From: Mesorhizobium sp. CA14
GTDB taxonomy: Bacteria; Pseudomonadota; Alphaproteobacteria; Rhizobiales; Rhizobiaceae
DNA: 64,000 nt
NCBI RefSeq assembly: GCF_020165195.1
Contig: NZ_JAIUHR010000022.1
Span: 45,049 to 109,048, forward strand
Direction: 5' to 3'
This document shows, one piece after another, positions 43,684 through 51,932 of the stretch; the first letter of the stretch is position 1, and every line of letters starts with the position of its first letter. Both the position numbers and the translations under genes were made by a program. The notes beneath the pieces are model-generated. The model was given only the letters and a program-made list of their open reading frames with translations. It had not been told where the DNA came from and searched no databases.

Positions 43684-44150
43684 TGACGGGCTTGAGATCA
43701 TCCACGCCCGCCCGGCCCCGCAAGCGCCGGGTGACGGCGAGACTGCTTGATGGCAACGGCCTCGCGCTCTGCACGCTGCTTGCCGCGTTCCTGGCGGCCG
43801 ATGCCTCGGCCCTTGTCAGGATTTCCGACCTTCCGATCGGCGGCGGCGCCACCAACGGCCTTGGCAACACCGGAAATTTCAACGGCAACGGGAATTCCGG
43901 CAACTTCAACGGCAATGGCAACAGCGGCAATTTCAACGGCAACGGCAATGCCGGAAACTTCAGCGGCAATTTTAACGGCGGCAGCTTCAACGGCAACGCC
44001 AATTGCGGCAATGGCCACGGCAATGGCTACGCGTCGGACGGCAATGGCAACGGTACGAGAGCGTCGGGCAAACCCGACCTGTGCCGGTTTTTGAAGGAGC
44101 TGAACGGCCGACTGGGACTGCCGCCCGGCACGATTCCGGATTTCGATTAG
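43683..44150 (+). CDS. exported Asn-Gly repeat protein 3 with Cys-containing C-terminal tail
   Basis: The 155-residue product starts with a basic segment and a hydrophobic signal-like region (about 22-43), then tandem NGNGNSGNF units (about 60-110). Unlike its two neighbours it ends with a distinct C-terminal segment containing two Cys (NCGNGHGNGY and LCRFLKELNGRLG). Its ATG overlaps the stop of protein 2, so translation is coupled. A family F repeat follows. The C-terminal tail may be a partner-binding or anchoring part. Confidence 0.7.
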   Translation: MTGLRSSTPARPRKRRVTARLLDGNGLALCTLLAAFLAADASALVRISDLPIGGGATNGLGNTGNFNGNGNSGNFNGNGNSGNFNGNGNAGNFSGNFNGGSFNGNANCGNGHGNGYASDGNGNGTRASGKPDLCRFLKELNGRLGLPPGTIPDFD

Positions 44151-44225
44151 GTCCTCGATACAAGGTCGCAGGCCGATCGATAGGCCAGATATTCACCGCT
44201 CATTCGATGAAATCAGCGCAAACGC

Positions 44226-44466
44226 TGAGGATTGGCCGAAGCCTCCCAGCCTCGTCATTCCAGGGCGGAGCAGCCGCAAAGCGGCGTCGCGGAGACCCTG
44301 GACTCCATCCGTGACGCTGATCAAAGAATGCAGCGGCGCAGAATTCTGCACCGCAGCAGCGCTCGGGAGTCACGGAATGGATCCTCGGGCCTACGCGCGT
44401 CGCTTCGCTCCTTGCTCCGCCCGTGGATGACGACTGGCCGGCGTTTCGGCCAATCTCCAAGGCATG
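44226..44466. repeat. palindromic MITE-like element, family F, copy 2
   Basis: The core 44251-44432 matches 10345-10527 nearly base for base with a few substitutions, and the outer ends (GGATTGGCCGAA and TTCGGCCAATCTCC) are inverted. It fills the 331-base gap between the Asn-Gly protein genes and the HAD nucleotidase gene. Confidence 0.8.
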
Positions 44467-44481
44467 CCTATGTAAACAAAT

Positions 44482-45189
44482 TCAGGCCGCCACGTCGACG
44501 ATCGCGGTCAGGAAGCCGGCGAGGTCGTCGGTGACGAAATCGACGTCGTCCTCGTTTGCCGGGTCGCGTTCCCAGATCTCCGAGAAGGTCGGCTCGAAGT
44601 TGCGCGGCACCACCAGCACGGTCGTCATGCCGAGCGTTTTCGGCACGGCCAGATTGCGCGCCAGGTCCTCGAACATCACCGCATTGTGTCCGGTCACCGA
44701 ATGCAATTCGGCAAAGCGCTCATAGGTCTGGCGCTCCGGCTTGGGGCTCAGCCCCGCCGCCACGATGTCGAAGATGGCGTCGAAATGCTCCAATATGCCG
44801 AGCTGGCGCGCGGTGCGCTCGGCATGCCTGCGGTCGCCATTGGTGAAGATGAATTTGCGCCCGGGAAGCTGGCGGATCGCCGCGCCCAGCACCGGGTCCG
44901 GCACCAGCCGCGAATAATCGATGTCGTGCACCTTCTCGAGGAAATCGTCGGGATCGATGCCGTGCCGCTTCATCAGCCCGTTCAGCGTCGTGCCGTATTC
45001 CAGGTAGAGCTCCTTCTGCAGCTTGCGGGCGTCATCGCGCGAAAGCGTCAGCAGCTCCCCGACATAGGCGGTCATCTTCACGTCGATCTGCGCGAACAGG
45101 TTCGAGTGATGCGGATAGAGCGTGTTGTCGAGGTCGAACACCCAGTCCGTGACATGGGCGAAGCGGGCGGGATCGGGCGTCGTTGTCAT
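44482..45189 (-). CDS. HAD-family pyrimidine 5'-nucleotidase
   Basis: The 235-residue protein has HAD motif I DWVFDLDNTLYP (Asp nucleophile pair), motif II FIFTNGDRRHAERT, and motif IV MFEDLARNLAVPK. It matches the SDT1/YjjG-like pyrimidine 5'-nucleotidase subfamily found in alphaproteobacteria. It is divergent from the diguanylate cyclase. The start ATG is at 45187-45189. Confidence 0.9.
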   Translation of the reverse strand: MTTTPDPARFAHVTDWVFDLDNTLYPHHSNLFAQIDVKMTAYVGELLTLSRDDARKLQKELYLEYGTTLNGLMKRHGIDPDDFLEKVHDIDYSRLVPDPVLGAAIRQLPGRKFIFTNGDRRHAERTARQLGILEHFDAIFDIVAAGLSPKPERQTYERFAELHSVTGHNAVMFEDLARNLAVPKTLGMTTVLVVPRNFEPTFSEIWERDPANEDDVDFVTDDLAGFLTAIVDVAA

Positions 45190-45218
45190 GGATTTCTTAT
45201 GGCATGCCGACGCTGGAT

Positions 45219-45227
45219 TTATCCACA
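45219..45227 (+). promoter_or_regulatory. single consensus DnaA box
   Basis: TTATCCACA is an exact DnaA-box consensus in the gap between the nucleotidase and the diguanylate cyclase. It is isolated, so an origin is unlikely; it may titrate DnaA or link transcription to replication, or be chance. Confidence 0.3.
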
Positions 45228-45339
45228 ACTTATGCGCGTCACGAACTGTGAAAATGGCGCCTCGCTTCAAATTTTAAAAGTCCTGGAAAGGTCGCCTTTA
45301 ACGCTTGCTGGCACACAAGCTGACCCTTGGGAGCAAGTG

Positions 45340-46101
45340 ATGAGTCGCATATTTTTGAGGGCCGCTGCCGTGGCGTTCGCTTCGGTCGCTGCCTCGCTGT
45401 TGTTGACGTTGATTGTGATTCCGGCAATCGGCTTTCCGATGAGCCGCACGGTCTGGCTGGCGTCGACGGTTTGCCCGCTCGTCCTCGCCTGGGCTGCCAG
45501 CGCCAGCAGCTTCTGGCGGAGCGATCGGTTGCAGAATGCTCATCGCGAGCTTGCCCGGGCCCACGCGCAACTCGCGGCGGCCCACAGGCGCCTGTCGGAA
45601 AAGGCAAGCCGCGACGACATGACCGGCATGCTCAACCGCGAAACTTTCTTTGCCGCGCTCGACGGGTCGCGGCGCAAGAGCGATCGCGGCGCGCTCCTCA
45701 TCATCGACGCCGACCACTTCAAGAGGATCAATGACAGCTATGGTCATCTGACGGGGGACGAAGCGCTGCTGCTGATCGCCGGCGCCATCGAGCGCGGCAT
45801 CCGCCGTGGCGACGTGCTGGGCCGCATCGGTGGCGAGGAGTTCGCGGCCTTCCTGGTCGGCGCCGACGAAGCGGAAGCCAAGCATATCGCCGAACGCATC
45901 CGCCGCGAGGTCGAGCTGATCCGTTTCCGCCCCGTCGACGAGCGGACCGTGCCGCTCACCGTCTCGATCGGCGGCATAAGCTGCGGCGAGAGCGCGACCG
46001 TTTCCGATTTGATGCGCGCCGCTGATCGCAGGCTTTACGAGGCCAAGAACCGCGGCCGCAATCTTTCGATCCTCGATCGCGAGCTTCCGGAAGCGGCTTG
46101 A
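45340..46101 (+). CDS. diguanylate cyclase (GGDEF), membrane-anchored
   Basis: The 253-residue protein has two N-terminal membrane helices (about 8-30 and 38-55), a short coiled-coil linker (LARAHAQLAAAHRRL), then a GGDEF domain with RIGGEEFAAF active site. An RxxD inhibitory I-site, RRGD, lies five residues upstream, so product feedback is expected. It makes c-di-GMP, which favours sessile surface growth. No EAL domain is present. Confidence 0.93.
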   Translation: MSRIFLRAAAVAFASVAASLLLTLIVIPAIGFPMSRTVWLASTVCPLVLAWAASASSFWRSDRLQNAHRELARAHAQLAAAHRRLSEKASRDDMTGMLNRETFFAALDGSRRKSDRGALLIIDADHFKRINDSYGHLTGDEALLLIAGAIERGIRRGDVLGRIGGEEFAAFLVGADEAEAKHIAERIRREVELIRFRPVDERTVPLTVSIGGISCGESATVSDLMRAADRRLYEAKNRGRNLSILDRELPEAA

Positions 46102-46273
46102 GCTTCGCCGCGGGCGTTAGGAAAGCCCTAACCATGTCCATGTTCAACCGCGCTAAACTTCCTCGTGTAACGCAGTTTTCATCCAGCTTTGGCACGAAAC
46201 TGGCCTCGGTGGCGGCATCTGTGCCGGCCAGGAACGGCATGCGTAGATCGAGGCCCCTATCGAGAGACGTGTC

Positions 46274-46432
46274 ATGAGCAGGTTCATAAGAAAAATGTCG
46301 CGCCGCGCGATCGTGCAGGCGCTGATCACGCTGCCGGCCCTGTCGCTGTTCCGCAGCCAGCAACCCGCGGTCGATGCGGATGAGGTCGTCGAGATCAATG
46401 GCTGGATCCTGCGGCGGAGCGACCTCGCGTGA
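46274..46432 (+). CDS. 52-residue Tat-like small protein coupled to GMC oxidoreductase
   Basis: This short frame encodes 52 residues: basic N-terminus with MSRRAIV (Arg10-Arg11), hydrophobic stretch (12-26), then a 25-residue acidic/aromatic tail (VVEINGWILRR). It resembles a Tat leader peptide with a short mature part. Its TGA overlaps the GTG start of the GMC gene by four bases (GTGA), so the two are probably translated together. It could be a small export or assembly subunit for the signal-less oxidoreductase. Too short to assign to a family by eye. Confidence 0.65.
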   Translation: MSRFIRKMSRRAIVQALITLPALSLFRSQQPAVDADEVVEINGWILRRSDLA

Positions 46433-47868
46433 TCTTCGACAGCTACGAAGCCTATAAGCAGGCCGGTTTCAAACCCAAGGCCTGCATCCTCGGCTCCGGT
46501 CCCGCAGGCACGACGATCGCCAGGAAACTCGGCGCCGCCGGCATTCCGGTCGTCGTGCTGGAGGCGGGCTCGCGCGAATTCAGCGAGGAGTCGCAGGATT
46601 TCTACCGTGGCAAGACGGTGGGCGATTTCTACTTCGACCTCGACATCACCAGGCTGCGCTTCATGGGCGGCTCGTCCAACCACTGGGCCGGCTGGTGCCG
46701 CGTGCTCGACAAGCAGGACTTCGAGCCCAAGGCATGGGCGCCGGACACCGGCTGGCCGATCAGCCGCGCCGACATCGACCCCTATCTTGGCGAAGTCCAT
46801 GACATTCTCGAGCTTCCGGCCTTCCGTCCGGACGTGCCGGTTTCGGACGACATCCGCTGGGTACAGTTGATCAAGAGCCTCGCGGTTCGTTTCGGCGAGA
46901 AATATGCGGACGAGCTCGACAAGAGCAAGAACATCGCCGTCGTGCTCAACACCTATGCGACCGAGCTTGCCGGCGACGGCAAACGCGTCACCGGCGCGAA
47001 GCTGTGGTCGAACGGGCAGGACGCCGGCACCTTCAGCGCCGACTATTTCGTCGCCTGCACCGGCGGGCTGGAAAACTCGCGGCTGCTGTTGTGGTCGAAT
47101 GAGCGCTCGAATGGCGGCGTGGTGCCGAACGCGGCGGCGCTCGGCCGCTACTGGATGGAGCATCCGACCTTCGAGGGCGGCAACGCCATTCTTGCCAACT
47201 ACTCGGAGTTCGAGGTCGATGCCTCGAACGAAGCCTTCTTCTCGCCGACGCTTGCCGCGATGGAACGGCTGCAGATCCTGAATTTCGGCATCCGCCTGAT
47301 CGAGAGCCCCTATCCCAATGTCAAGAAGCTGATCGCCGACCTTGCCTGCACCGCGCCGAACATGGCGGAGTGGATGTCGTTCCAGCTGGACCAGAGGCTG
47401 CGTTGCGCCGCCCAGCTCTATGTCGCCTGGGAGCAGGCGCCGCTCGCCTCGAACCGGATCGAGCTGTCGAAGACCGATGTCGATCATGCCGGCGTGCCGC
47501 GCATCGAACTGCGCTGGAAGAAGTCGCCGCTCGAGCGCCGCACCCTGCTCGAGGGCCTCAGGCTCTTCGGCACGACCATGGCGCAGAAGAATCTCGGCCG
47601 CGTCCGCATCGACGACTGGATCAGCAATGGGGGCGATTACCCGATCAACGAGGAGACGGCCGGCCACCACCATATGGGCGGCACCCGCATGGGCACCGAT
47701 GTCTTGAAGAGCGTCGTCGATGCCAATTGCAAGGTGCACGGCATGGACAATTTCTATGTCGGCGGCTCCTCTGTGTTCTGCACGTCGGGCCAATGCAACC
47801 CCACCACGACCATCACCGCGCTCGCCTGCCGCTTGGGCGAGCATCTCGGCAAGGTGATTGCCGTCTGA
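46429..47868 (+). CDS. GMC family FAD-dependent oxidoreductase
   Basis: The 479-residue enzyme has the FAD-binding motif LGSGPAGTTIARKLG (residues 22-36), the GGSSNHWAGWCR region of the GMC/choline-dehydrogenase group and the C-terminal HHHMGGTRMG and SGQCNPTTTITALA motifs. It oxidises an alcohol or sugar. It has no own signal peptide and starts with GTG overlapping the 52-residue gene upstream, which may supply export. The substrate is not evident from the surroundings. Confidence 0.88.
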   Translation: MIFDSYEAYKQAGFKPKACILGSGPAGTTIARKLGAAGIPVVVLEAGSREFSEESQDFYRGKTVGDFYFDLDITRLRFMGGSSNHWAGWCRVLDKQDFEPKAWAPDTGWPISRADIDPYLGEVHDILELPAFRPDVPVSDDIRWVQLIKSLAVRFGEKYADELDKSKNIAVVLNTYATELAGDGKRVTGAKLWSNGQDAGTFSADYFVACTGGLENSRLLLWSNERSNGGVVPNAAALGRYWMEHPTFEGGNAILANYSEFEVDASNEAFFSPTLAAMERLQILNFGIRLIESPYPNVKKLIADLACTAPNMAEWMSFQLDQRLRCAAQLYVAWEQAPLASNRIELSKTDVDHAGVPRIELRWKKSPLERRTLLEGLRLFGTTMAQKNLGRVRIDDWISNGGDYPINEETAGHHHMGGTRMGTDVLKSVVDANCKVHGMDNFYVGGSSVFCTSGQCNPTTTITALACRLGEHLGKVIAV

Positions 47869-47950
47869 CCTCCGAAACGCCAGCGGCGCCGGTGCCCGAA
47901 ATGGCAACCGGCGCCGCCTTGGCGCGCCTTTTGGGAAATTGCGAGCTCGC

Positions 47951-48118
47951 TTACAGTCCGTAGACGGCGATGCGCACCAGCACGGCCGCGGCGGCCAGCG
48001 CCACCAGCAGAATGCCGAGGCCGATAGGCGAGCCCCAGCCATACCATTCCATCGCCAGCTTGGCGTATTTGTATTCCTCCTCGTTCGAGAGAGGAGCGCG
48101 CTGTTCGATCAAGTTCAT
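47951..48118 (-). CDS. 55-residue single-helix membrane protein
   Basis: A short frame of 55 residues: acidic/polar start (MNLIEQRAPLSNEEEYKYAK), then one membrane helix (about 31-52, rich in Leu, Ala and Val). AAGGAGTG lies just before the ATG, giving good support for translation. It is divergent from the MarR gene and downstream of the GMC gene on the other strand. Family unknown; similar small membrane proteins are annotated as hypothetical in rhizobia. Confidence 0.6.
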   Translation of the reverse strand: MNLIEQRAPLSNEEEYKYAKLAMEWYGWGSPIGLGILLVALAAAAVLVRIAVYGL

Positions 48119-48213
48119 TGTTCACTCCTTGTCGGCGACTTTGCCCTTGCGTTGCAAAAGGTGGTGTCGGATATTGATACGATGGTCTGAATGTTAGGCA
48201 GATTGATAATTAG

Positions 48214-48702
48214 ATGATTGAAACAAATCCGTCAAGCACGAAACGCGATGAGATGACCAAAGCCGTCGGCCTCGCCGTCATGCGTTGGCAGGACGCCGTG
48301 CAGGCCTATGACGAGGCCGTGGGCGCGCGGCTCGGGCTGATCGCGGCCGAGCGGCATTGCCTGAGCCTGCTCTATGCGGGGCCGCAATCGGCAGGCGCCG
48401 TGGCGGCGTCAACGGGGCTGACACCGGCGGCGGTCACGGCCCTGATCGACCGACTGGAGGCGCGCGGATACGTCACCCGGACCCGCAGCCTGGAGGACAG
48501 GCGCAAGGTCGTGATCGAGGCGACCGAGCTGACCAGAAAATTGTCGGAGCGCTATTACGGCACGATCGCCCGGGAAGGCGAGAAGGTGGTGGCGAGCTTC
48601 AGCGATGCGGAACTCGCGACCGTGCTGCGCTTCATCAATGCGGCACTTGAGCTGCAGAGCGAGCAGTTGGCCAGGATCAAGGCCGAGCCCGACACGGCTT
48701 AG
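48214..48702 (+). CDS. MarR family transcriptional regulator
   Basis: The 162-residue protein has a MarR winged helix: AGAVAASTGLTPAAVTALIDRLEARGYV (split as AASTGLTPAAV and IDRLEARGYVTR) and the wing SLEDRRKVVIE. It is divergent from the 55-residue membrane protein, which it may control. The N-terminal MIETNPSSTKRD leader could be shortened to the ATG at Met14. No ligand can be inferred. Confidence 0.88.
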   Translation: MIETNPSSTKRDEMTKAVGLAVMRWQDAVQAYDEAVGARLGLIAAERHCLSLLYAGPQSAGAVAASTGLTPAAVTALIDRLEARGYVTRTRSLEDRRKVVIEATELTRKLSERYYGTIAREGEKVVASFSDAELATVLRFINAALELQSEQLARIKAEPDTA

Positions 48703-48783
48703 TAATCTGCAAAAGCGCAAAGCGGCCCAGCTGCCTGCCGGGCAGCTGAACCGCCCCGAATGTCGGTTGGGCGAAAACCGACC

Positions 48784-49620
48784 TCAGACTGTCGCCGGGT
48801 CGAGCGCCGGCTGACCCTTGAACCGCGCCACGATGCCGGCGAGGTCGCCATGGGCGAAAGCATCGCGCAGCGCATCGAAGGACGGCAGCACGAAATAGGC
48901 GCGCTGGAATTTGTCGATCTCATAGCCGGTGCGCATCACCGTCTCGAGGTCGAACGGCACATGGTGGGCGTCCTTGCTCTCGACCGCGAATTGCAGCTCG
49001 GTGAAGGACGACATCAGCCCGGCGCCGAAGGCCTTCAGCGGCTGCCCGGCTTCCTGGATGAGGCCGTACTCGGCGCTGTACCAGTAAAGCCTTGTGATCA
49101 TCTCGTCGCCGCCGAGCGCGATCAAGTCCTCGGCCTTGTGGCCATACATCTGCATGAAATCGGCGAACACCGGCTGGGTCAGGATCGGCACATGGCCGAA
49201 GAAATCGTGGAACATGTCGGGCTCGACGATGTAGTCAAGCTCTTTTTTTGTCCGCAGCCAGTTGGTGACGGGGAAGCGCCGGTTGGCGAGATGCTCGAAG
49301 AATGGGCCAGCCGGAATGAGGCCAGGCACCGCGACGATCTCCCAGCCCGTCAGCTTGGCGAGCTTTTCGCTGACCTCGTCGAAATTGGGAATCCTGTCGA
49401 GCAGGCCGAGCGCGGCGACGCCGTCCAGATAGGAATGGTGCGCGAGCTTCTGGGTCAGCTTCGTCTGACGGTCGCAGAGCGTGCGCCACACAGCCTGTTC
49501 CTCGGCTGAATAGTCGTAACGTTGAGCCACGGTGAAATCGCTGCGGCAGACCGAATAGTCGCCGCGAAGACCCTGCGCCGCGCATTCGGCGGCGTAATCG
49601 GCAACGCTGATCGTCATCAT
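48784..49620 (-). CDS. phhA: phenylalanine 4-monooxygenase
   Basis: PhhA hydroxylates phenylalanine to tyrosine using tetrahydrobiopterin and iron. The 278-residue catalytic-only enzyme has the iron-binding HDFFGH motif and the YWYSAEYGLI motif with the third ligand Glu. GAGGAGG before ATG 49620 supports the start; the longer frame upstream translates the intergenic region. It is divergent from an AsnC-type regulator which probably controls it, as in other phenylalanine hydroxylase loci. Confidence 0.95.
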   Translation of the reverse strand: MMTISVADYAAECAAQGLRGDYSVCRSDFTVAQRYDYSAEEQAVWRTLCDRQTKLTQKLAHHSYLDGVAALGLLDRIPNFDEVSEKLAKLTGWEIVAVPGLIPAGPFFEHLANRRFPVTNWLRTKKELDYIVEPDMFHDFFGHVPILTQPVFADFMQMYGHKAEDLIALGGDEMITRLYWYSAEYGLIQEAGQPLKAFGAGLMSSFTELQFAVESKDAHHVPFDLETVMRTGYEIDKFQRAYFVLPSFDALRDAFAHGDLAGIVARFKGQPALDPATV

Positions 49621-49756
49621 ATCCTCCTCAAGATCGTGACCCGCGGATCGTGGAGAGCAGTTTAGGGGCGATCCATGAGGCAAATCAGCCTTGTTCTGTA
49701 GCTCGCCGACAGTTTCTGAGGTAAAAGCCCTCGGATCAACGCGAGATCGAGAAGAC

Positions 49757-50233
49757 ATGCCTCAATTCGACGATTTCGAGATCAGGATGCTCGACATCCT
49801 GCAGCGCGATGGCCGCAAGCCCGTCTCGGAGCTGGCGCAGGAGATCGGCCTGTCCACCACCCCTTGCGCACGCCGCTTCGAAGCCTTGCAGGAAGCCGGT
49901 ATCATCAAGGGCTTTGCCGCCGTGCTCAGCCGCCGCGCCGTGGGCTTGACCGTCGAGGTGTTCATCCAGGTGCGGCTGGTCAGCCACAGCGACGGCTCGC
50001 CCGAAAGCTTCATCGCCGCCGTGCAGCGCATGGATGAGGTCTCGTCCTGCTGGACGATGACAGGCGACTACGATTTCCTCCTGCATGTCTTGGTGCCGTC
50101 GGTGGACGACTTGAACGCCTTCGTCATGCACCGGCTGATGCGCCTGCCCGGCGTGCGCGACGTGCACACGCAACTGGTGCTGCAGAACATCAAGGGGCCT
50201 GGCCACGTGCCGCTTAGCCATCTGCGGCGCTGA
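49757..50233 (+). CDS. Lrp/AsnC family regulator, probably of phhA
   Basis: The 158-residue protein has the Lrp/AsnC HTH (SELAQEIGLSTTPCARRFEAL, split as LAQEIGLSTTPC and ARRFEALQEAG) and the RAM effector domain (VEVFIQVRL, SSCWTMTGDYDFLLHV). It is divergent from phhA with 136 bases between, fitting amino-acid-responsive control of phenylalanine hydroxylase. Binding site not identified. Confidence 0.92.
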   Translation: MPQFDDFEIRMLDILQRDGRKPVSELAQEIGLSTTPCARRFEALQEAGIIKGFAAVLSRRAVGLTVEVFIQVRLVSHSDGSPESFIAAVQRMDEVSSCWTMTGDYDFLLHVLVPSVDDLNAFVMHRLMRLPGVRDVHTQLVLQNIKGPGHVPLSHLRR

Positions 50234-50336
50234 TCCGGTCAAATCTGGCGAAAAGCTGCGTGGAAACTGCTGAACCGCGCCAAGGCGGCTTCGGCATTTG
50301 TCATTAGCACAAGCGGACCAACACAAGAGGTCCGCC

Positions 50337-51128
50337 ATGAACATCGTGCTGATCAATCCGCCGCACACGGCCATCGGCAGCCGCGTGCCTGACGACCATC
50401 TGCCGCCGCTCGGGCTGCTGGCGATCGGCGGGCCGCTGATCGATTCCGGCCATGATGTGCGGCTTGTCGATGCCGAGTTCGGGCCGATGCCGCTTGCCAC
50501 GCTTGTAGACGAGGCTCTGCGCGGCGATCCGGACTTCATCCTGATCGGCCATTCCGGTTCGACCTCGGCACATCCGACGGCTTTGCGCATCGCCGAAATG
50601 ATCAAGGCCCGTGCACCGCACGTCATCGTCATCTATGGCGGTGTCTTTCCGACCTATCACTGGCGCGACATCCTCGGTGCGACCGACGTCTTCGACTTCA
50701 TCGTGCGCGGCGAGGGCGAGGCGACCGCGACGGCGCTGGTCGAGGTGATCGAGATGCGCCAGCCGGTGGCGAGCGTTGCCGGCATCGCCTATCGCGACGA
50801 CCTCGGCCGTCCTGTCGCGACGCAGCCGGCCATGACCATCGCCGATCTCGATGCTTACCGCGTCGGCTGGGAGCTGATCGATCATCGCCGCTACTCCTAC
50901 TGGGGCAGCAAGCGCGCGGTGGTCATGCAGTTCTCGCGCGGCTGCCCGCATCTGTGCAACTACTGCGGCCAGCGCGGTTTCTGGACCCGCTGGCGCCATC
51001 GCGACCCGGTCAAATTCGCCAAGGAGATCGCCTGGCTGCATCGCGAACACGGCGTCGAGCTGATCAACCTGGCCGACGAGAACCCGACCTCCTCGAAAAA
51101 GGCCTGGCGCGCCTTTCTCGAGCCATGA
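50337..51128 (+). CDS. B12-binding radical SAM protein, N-terminal part (frame interrupted)
   Basis: The 263-residue product has an N-terminal B12-binding fold (NIVLINPPHT, LPPLGLLAIGGPL, DFILIGHSG) and the radical SAM cluster motif CPHLCNYCG (Cys203, Cys207, Cys210). It stops by TGA at 51128 inside the TIM barrel, where the next frame continues the homologous protein (ENPTSSKKAWRAFL then MIAENVPVLIV). A one-base deletion near 51120-51125 would explain it. Its stop overlaps the next ATG (ATGA). Related full-length proteins are BchE/HpnJ-like. Confidence 0.8.
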   Translation: MNIVLINPPHTAIGSRVPDDHLPPLGLLAIGGPLIDSGHDVRLVDAEFGPMPLATLVDEALRGDPDFILIGHSGSTSAHPTALRIAEMIKARAPHVIVIYGGVFPTYHWRDILGATDVFDFIVRGEGEATATALVEVIEMRQPVASVAGIAYRDDLGRPVATQPAMTIADLDAYRVGWELIDHRRYSYWGSKRAVVMQFSRGCPHLCNYCGQRGFWTRWRHRDPVKFAKEIAWLHREHGVELINLADENPTSSKKAWRAFLEP

Positions 51129-51889
51129 TCGCCGAGAACGTGCCCGTGCTGATCGTCGGCTCGACCCGCGCCGACGACATCGTGCGCGATGCCGATATCC
51201 TCCACCTTTACCGTAAGGCCGGAGTCATCCGTTGGCTGCTCGGCATGGAAAACACCGACGAGGCGACGCTGTCGCTGATCCGCAAGGGCGGCAGCACGAA
51301 GTCCGATCGCGAAGCGATCCGGCTGCTGCGCCGGCACGGGATCCTGTCGATGGCGACCTGGGTCGCCGGCTTCGAGGACGAGACCTTGCGCGATCTCTGG
51401 CGCGGCTTCCGCCAGCTCATCGCTTATGACCCCGACCAGATCCAGGCGCTCTATGTCACGCCGCATCGCTGGACGCCGTTCTTCCGCATCGCGCGCGACC
51501 GCAAGGTGATCCAGCAGGATGTGCGCCTGTGGGATTACAAGCACCAGGTGCTGCACATGACCCGGCTGAAGCCATGGATGCTGTTCTTCGCCGTCAAGCT
51601 GATCGAAGTCGCAGTGCAATCGCGGCCGAAGGCGCTGGCGCGCATCCTGTTCCACCCCGATCCCGAGCAGCGCCATTCGATGCGCTGGTACACGAAGATG
51701 GGCCGCCGCGTCTGGTTCCGCGAAGTCTGGGGGTTTCTCGCCCGCGACCGCCGCGTCACGGATGGACCGACGCTCGCCGAGTTCTGGGGCGCGCCGCAGG
51801 ACGCCGAGGAAGAATCGATGATCATTCGGCGTCGGGCGCGAAAGCCGGCCGTGCCCGCTCTTGAAGGCGAAAGAAGATTAGCCGGCTGA
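51125..51889 (+). CDS. radical SAM protein, C-terminal part (second frame)
   Basis: The 254-residue frame begins at ATG 51125 overlapping the previous stop and contains the rest of the TIM barrel (VGSTRADDIVRDADILHLY, ENTDEATLSLIRKG, TPHRWTPFF) and a C-terminal domain typical of BchE/HpnJ-like B12-radical SAM enzymes. The parts could be made separately through coupling, or together if the gene is frame-restored in vivo or the base is a sequence error. Substrate unknown. Confidence 0.75.
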   Translation: MIAENVPVLIVGSTRADDIVRDADILHLYRKAGVIRWLLGMENTDEATLSLIRKGGSTKSDREAIRLLRRHGILSMATWVAGFEDETLRDLWRGFRQLIAYDPDQIQALYVTPHRWTPFFRIARDRKVIQQDVRLWDYKHQVLHMTRLKPWMLFFAVKLIEVAVQSRPKALARILFHPDPEQRHSMRWYTKMGRRVWFREVWGFLARDRRVTDGPTLAEFWGAPQDAEEESMIIRRRARKPAVPALEGERRLAG

Positions 51890-51932
51890 CTATGGTAATT
51901 CACCGCTTCACGGAAACGGTGTACTTGCCTTC

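Noticed and set aside
45219..45227. Replication origin at the DnaA box
   Set aside because: Only one box and no AT-rich unwinding region or origin genes nearby.
46153..48042. 629-codon frame antisense to the GMC oxidoreductase
   Set aside because: The sense strand has clear GMC motifs; the antisense product has none.
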